Shown: positions 4,664 to 6,343 of the stretch, in pieces
Numbering within the stretch: the first letter of the stretch is position 1
Layout: every line of letters begins with the position of its first letter
NCBI GenBank assembly: GCA_937121005.1
Contig: CAKZKB010000716.1
Coordinates: forward strand, 1 to 6,343
Reading direction: 5' to 3'
Source: an uncultured cyanobacterium
Lineage (GTDB): Bacteria > Cyanobacteriota > Cyanobacteriia > Cyanobacteriales > Geitlerinemataceae
DNA length: 6,343 bases
Made by a program: the position numbers and the translations under genes
The notes under the pieces: model-generated
Database searches by the model: none
Seen by the model: the letters and a program-made list of their open reading frames with translations, nothing else
What the model was told of the DNA's origin: nothing

Positions 4664-4975
4664 TTACCATTTCAAAAGGTTGAACTGTTCCATATCAACC
4701 GTGTCGCGGTTGCGGTAAATTGCAAGGACGATCGCTAACCCCACCGCCGCTTCTGCTGCGGCTACCGTAATCACAAATACGGTGAACACTTGTCCTTTAA
4801 TGTTTTCGGGATCGAGATAGTTGGAAAACGCCATCAAATTGAGATTGACGGCATTTAGCATCAACTCGATGGACATGAGCACGCGAATGGCATTGCGGCT
4901 GGTAATTAACCCGTAAATGCCGATGCAAAACAGAAAGGCAGCAAGTAAGAGAAAGTATTGCAGTTGAAGTTCCAT
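4664..4975 (-). CDS. ndhE: NADH dehydrogenase-like complex (NDH-1) subunit 4L, NdhE
   Basis: A 103-residue thylakoid membrane subunit of photosynthetic NDH-1, homologous to bacterial NuoK. Three membrane segments are visible (about 4-24, 28-50 and 62-86). The two buried glutamates of the proton path are kept: Glu37 in MSIELMLNAVNLN (34-46) and Glu75 in VAAAEAAVGLAIVLAIYR (71-88). The C-terminus DTVDMEQFNLLKW is typical for the cyanobacterial and plastid subunit. Length is as expected, about 100 residues. It is the last gene of the visible I-G-E series, 40 bp after the ndhG stop, with no clear Shine-Dalgarno sequence of its own, so its expression probably depends on the operon transcript. It works with NdhG and other antiporter-like subunits in cyclic electron flow, respiration and, in some complexes, CO2 uptake. 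Confidence 0.97.
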   Translation of the reverse strand: MELQLQYFLLLAAFLFCIGIYGLITSRNAIRVLMSIELMLNAVNLNLMAFSNYLDPENIKGQVFTVFVITVAAAEAAVGLAIVLAIYRNRDTVDMEQFNLLKW

Positions 4976-5015
4976 TGCGATCGGGAAATCAGTAATTGGT
5001 CAGGACAAATTGCGA

Positions 5016-5633
5016 CTATTCTGGCGAGGTTTGGGAACCACCAGCGATCGCGGCCGTTTCGCGAGGCCGTTCTGGCAGTTTGAACGCCAGTTCTTCCTCG
5101 GTTGTGGGTGTGTCTTCTGGTACAAACTCGCGACGTGCCAGGACGATCGCCCCGACCATGGCAATGAGTAGCAACACCGAAGCAAGCTCGAAGGGAAGCA
5201 GAAAATCGCTAAAGAAATGCTCGCCAATTTTCAGCGTGGAGCCGTCGCCAGTGGGGGTTGCAGTGGAAATTGCCCAAGGCGTGGTGACGATCGTCCCTGC
5301 TAGCAAAACGAGCAACCCGGCTCCCACTAACGCCGTCGCTCCCTTGCGGATCCACATTCCTTTAATGGCCGGAAAATCTTGCTGTTTGTTCACCAGCATG
5401 ATTCCAAACAGGATCAAAACGTTCACCGCTCCCACGTAAATAATTAACTGAGCGGCGGCGACAAAATCACCATTGAGTAGTAAATACATTCCCGCCATGC
5501 TCGCGAATACGCCACCGAGCAAAAAGGCAGAGTAGACGATGTTTTGCAGTAAAACAACGCCTAACGCCGCGACGATCGCGATCGCTGCGAGAATGCCAAA
5601 CGAAACCAGTTGTACGCCGTGTGCTAAATCCAT
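5016..5633 (-). CDS. ndhG: NADH dehydrogenase-like complex (NDH-1) subunit 6, NdhG
   Basis: A 205-residue membrane subunit homologous to NuoJ. Five hydrophobic segments are visible (about 8-29, 32-53, 57-81, 98-118 and 144-166). The family core NIVYSAFLLGGVFASMAGMY (31-50) and QLIIYVGAVNVLILFGIML (62-80), which carries the third helix that changes shape during complex I turnover, is intact, as is DFLLPFELASVLLL (143-156). The C-terminal tail (about 168-205) is hydrophilic and Pro/Glu/Thr-rich. The ATG at 5633 is the only good start: an in-frame TAG lies 21 nt upstream. No ribosome site is near it; a perfect one lies 84 nt upstream in the repeat-rich spacer. The HIP1 site near 5580 falls in the first helix. 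Confidence 0.96.
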   Translation of the reverse strand: MDLAHGVQLVSFGILAAIAIVAALGVVLLQNIVYSAFLLGGVFASMAGMYLLLNGDFVAAAQLIIYVGAVNVLILFGIMLVNKQQDFPAIKGMWIRKGATALVGAGLLVLLAGTIVTTPWAISTATPTGDGSTLKIGEHFFSDFLLPFELASVLLLIAMVGAIVLARREFVPEDTPTTEEELAFKLPERPRETAAIAGGSQTSPE

Positions 5634-5641
5634 CGATTGGT

Positions 5642-5697
5642 TAGGTGTTAGGTTCTAGGTTTTAGGTTTTAGGTTCTAGGTTTTAGGTCCTAGGGGG
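5642..5697. repeat. Heptamer tandem array, TAGGTTY type, eight units
   Basis: Eight consecutive seven-base units, in register: taggtgt, taggttc, taggttt, taggttt, taggttc, taggttt, taggtcc, taggggg. The array ends 9 bp before the ndhG start, reading CCTAAAA/CCTAGAA-like on the ndh strand. It is of the STRR type and fills the leader of ndhG. Bases 5662-5673 are the exact reverse complement of 5761-5772 in the second array. Confidence 0.9.
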
Positions 5698-5717
5698 ACT
5701 GGAAGTAGAAAACACAC

Positions 5718-5732
5718 TCACCTCCTTGAGGT
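5718..5732 (-). promoter_or_regulatory. Perfect Shine-Dalgarno sequence within a small hairpin, between ndhI and ndhG
   Basis: On the minus strand 5727-5718 reads AAGGAGGTGA, a full match to the 16S anti-Shine-Dalgarno. Five bases after AAGGAGG there is a GTG opening a ten-codon frame (VFSTSSPPRT, 5712-5680, including the stop). The GGAGG is half of an ACCTC-AAG-GAGGT stem (5720-5732). Whether any of this is used is unknown. Confidence 0.35.
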
Positions 5733-5776
5733 TCTAGGTTCTCATCCCTAATCCCTAATCCCTAAAACCTAATCCC
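5728..5776. repeat. Second heptamer array, seven units, mostly TAATCCC type, running into the ndhI stop
   Basis: Units in register: gaggttc, taggttc, tcatccc, taatccc, taatccc, taaaacc, taatccc (5770-5776). The next base begins the ndhI stop codon. The last five units have the opposite strand character to the array at 5642-5697, so the two can pair; the longest exact match is 12 bp. Confidence 0.85.
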
Positions 5777-6343
5777 TCAATTTTTCTCCGCTTCCAACTC
5801 TTCTAAAATGTCCTCGGGACGCTTGCCCGATCGCTGGGATCCTTTGGGTAGATCGTGGGGATCGATAACGCCTTTGGGCAGGTACGCCAGTTCCCGCATC
5901 GGTTGTACCATGGGATCGAGGGTGACTTTTTCGGGTAAGCGACCCAACGCCACGCTATCGTAATTGAGTTCGTGGCGATCGTAGGCACTCAACTCGTACT
6001 CCTCAGTCATCGACAAGCAGTTGGTGGGGCAATATTCCACGCAGTTACCGCAGAAAATACACACCCCAAAATCGATGCTGTAGTGGTTGAGCTTTTTCTT
6101 CTTGGTTTCGCGGTTGAATTCCCAATCGACAACGGGTAAGTTGATGGGGCAAACCCGCACGCAGACTTCGCAGGAAATGCACTTATCGAACTCGAAGTGA
6201 ATGCGACCTCGATAGCGTTCGGAAGGAATCAGTTTTTCGTAAGGATACTGCACCGTGACGGGTCGCCGCCGCATATGATCGAAGGTGACAGCCAAGCCTT
6301 GCCCGATATATCGAGCCGCTTGCACCGAACCTTTGGTGTAGTC
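5777..6343 (-). CDS. ndhI: NDH-1 subunit I, NdhI (two 4Fe-4S ferredoxin-like subunit), 5' end outside the window
   Basis: 188 residues are visible; the frame is open to the right edge (DYTKGSVQAARYIGQG), so the true start lies beyond it. The GTG at 6325 is an internal Val codon, since the residues before it continue the family sequence. NdhI, homologous to NuoI, sits in the peripheral arm and carries clusters N6a and N6b, passing electrons from ferredoxin toward plastoquinone. Both motifs are complete: CISCEVCVRVCP (visible residues 55-66, Cys55/58/61/65) and CIFCGNCVEYCP (95-106, Cys95/98/101/105). The conserved ARYIGQGLAVTFDHMRRRPVTVQYPYEKL block precedes them. The C-terminal ~60 residues are hydrophilic and end in EELEAEKN, as in other cyanobacterial NdhI. 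ndhA would be expected just past the right edge. The gap to ndhG is 143 bp and filled with repeats. Confidence 0.97.
   Translation of the reverse strand, partial: DYTKGSVQAARYIGQGLAVTFDHMRRRPVTVQYPYEKLIPSERYRGRIHFEFDKCISCEVCVRVCPINLPVVDWEFNRETKKKKLNHYSIDFGVCIFCGNCVEYCPTNCLSMTEEYELSAYDRHELNYDSVALGRLPEKVTLDPMVQPMRELAYLPKGVIDPHDLPKGSQRSGKRPEDILEELEAEKN

Noticed and set aside
4996..5439. 147-residue plus-strand frame opposite ndhG
   Set aside because: Antisense shadow of ndhG; Ser-rich and without recognisable domains.
5642..5776. CRISPR array or telomere-like repeat
   Set aside because: Units are seven bases in direct tandem with no spacers, and lie inside an operon; the TTAGG resemblance has no meaning in this context.
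6323..6325. GTG as the start of ndhI
   Set aside because: Residues upstream (DYTKGS) continue the conserved N-terminal part, so the GTG is an internal Val codon.

Overview
This is a cyanobacterial chromosomal fragment, probably from a filamentous species. Three things point that way. Twelve copies of the HIP1 octamer GCGATCGC lie in 6.3 kb. The right end carries the ndhI-ndhG-ndhE block of the cyanobacterial NDH-1 operon. The gaps between genes are full of short palindromic and heptamer repeats of the kind common in filamentous cyanobacteria. No rRNA, tRNA, CRISPR array, prophage or transposase gene was found.

Layout, left to right. (1) Positions 1-255, plus strand: the end of a reading frame resembling the head domain of polyphosphate kinase 1, stopping before any catalytic region, so probably a remnant. 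(2) 256-798 holds no credible gene. It contains inverted repeats and one good sigma70-type promoter-like sequence. (3) 799-1767, plus strand: an exported metallo-beta-lactamase-fold hydrolase. (4) 1745-2320, minus strand: MobA, the molybdenum cofactor guanylyltransferase, whose 3' end overlaps the hydrolase by 23 bp. (5) 2321-2562: a heptamer array, two small hairpins and a 99-bp MITE-like element. (6) 2563-3399, minus strand: a membrane-anchored SPFH (slipin/stomatin-type) protein. (7) 3522-4352, minus strand: an orphan ATP-grasp ligase of unknown substrate. (8) 4353-4663: a second, 105-bp copy of the MITE-like element in the opposite orientation, plus two hairpins, one of which may end the ndh transcript. 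(9) 4664-6343, minus strand: ndhE, ndhG and the 5'-truncated ndhI, transcribed right to left as I-G-E. A 143-bp repeat-filled spacer separates ndhI from ndhG.

The ndh genes form one functional unit: the ferredoxin-like NdhI of the peripheral arm and the membrane subunits NdhG and NdhE of the photosynthetic complex I. The other genes look like unrelated single genes. MobA serves molybdoenzymes (nitrate reductase is the usual client in cyanobacteria, but none is visible here). I see no convincing new multi-gene system. The most unusual content is non-coding: two diverged copies of a MITE-like element, a family of 8-9-8 hairpins with one apparent loop inversion, and an inverted pair of heptamer arrays inside the ndh operon.
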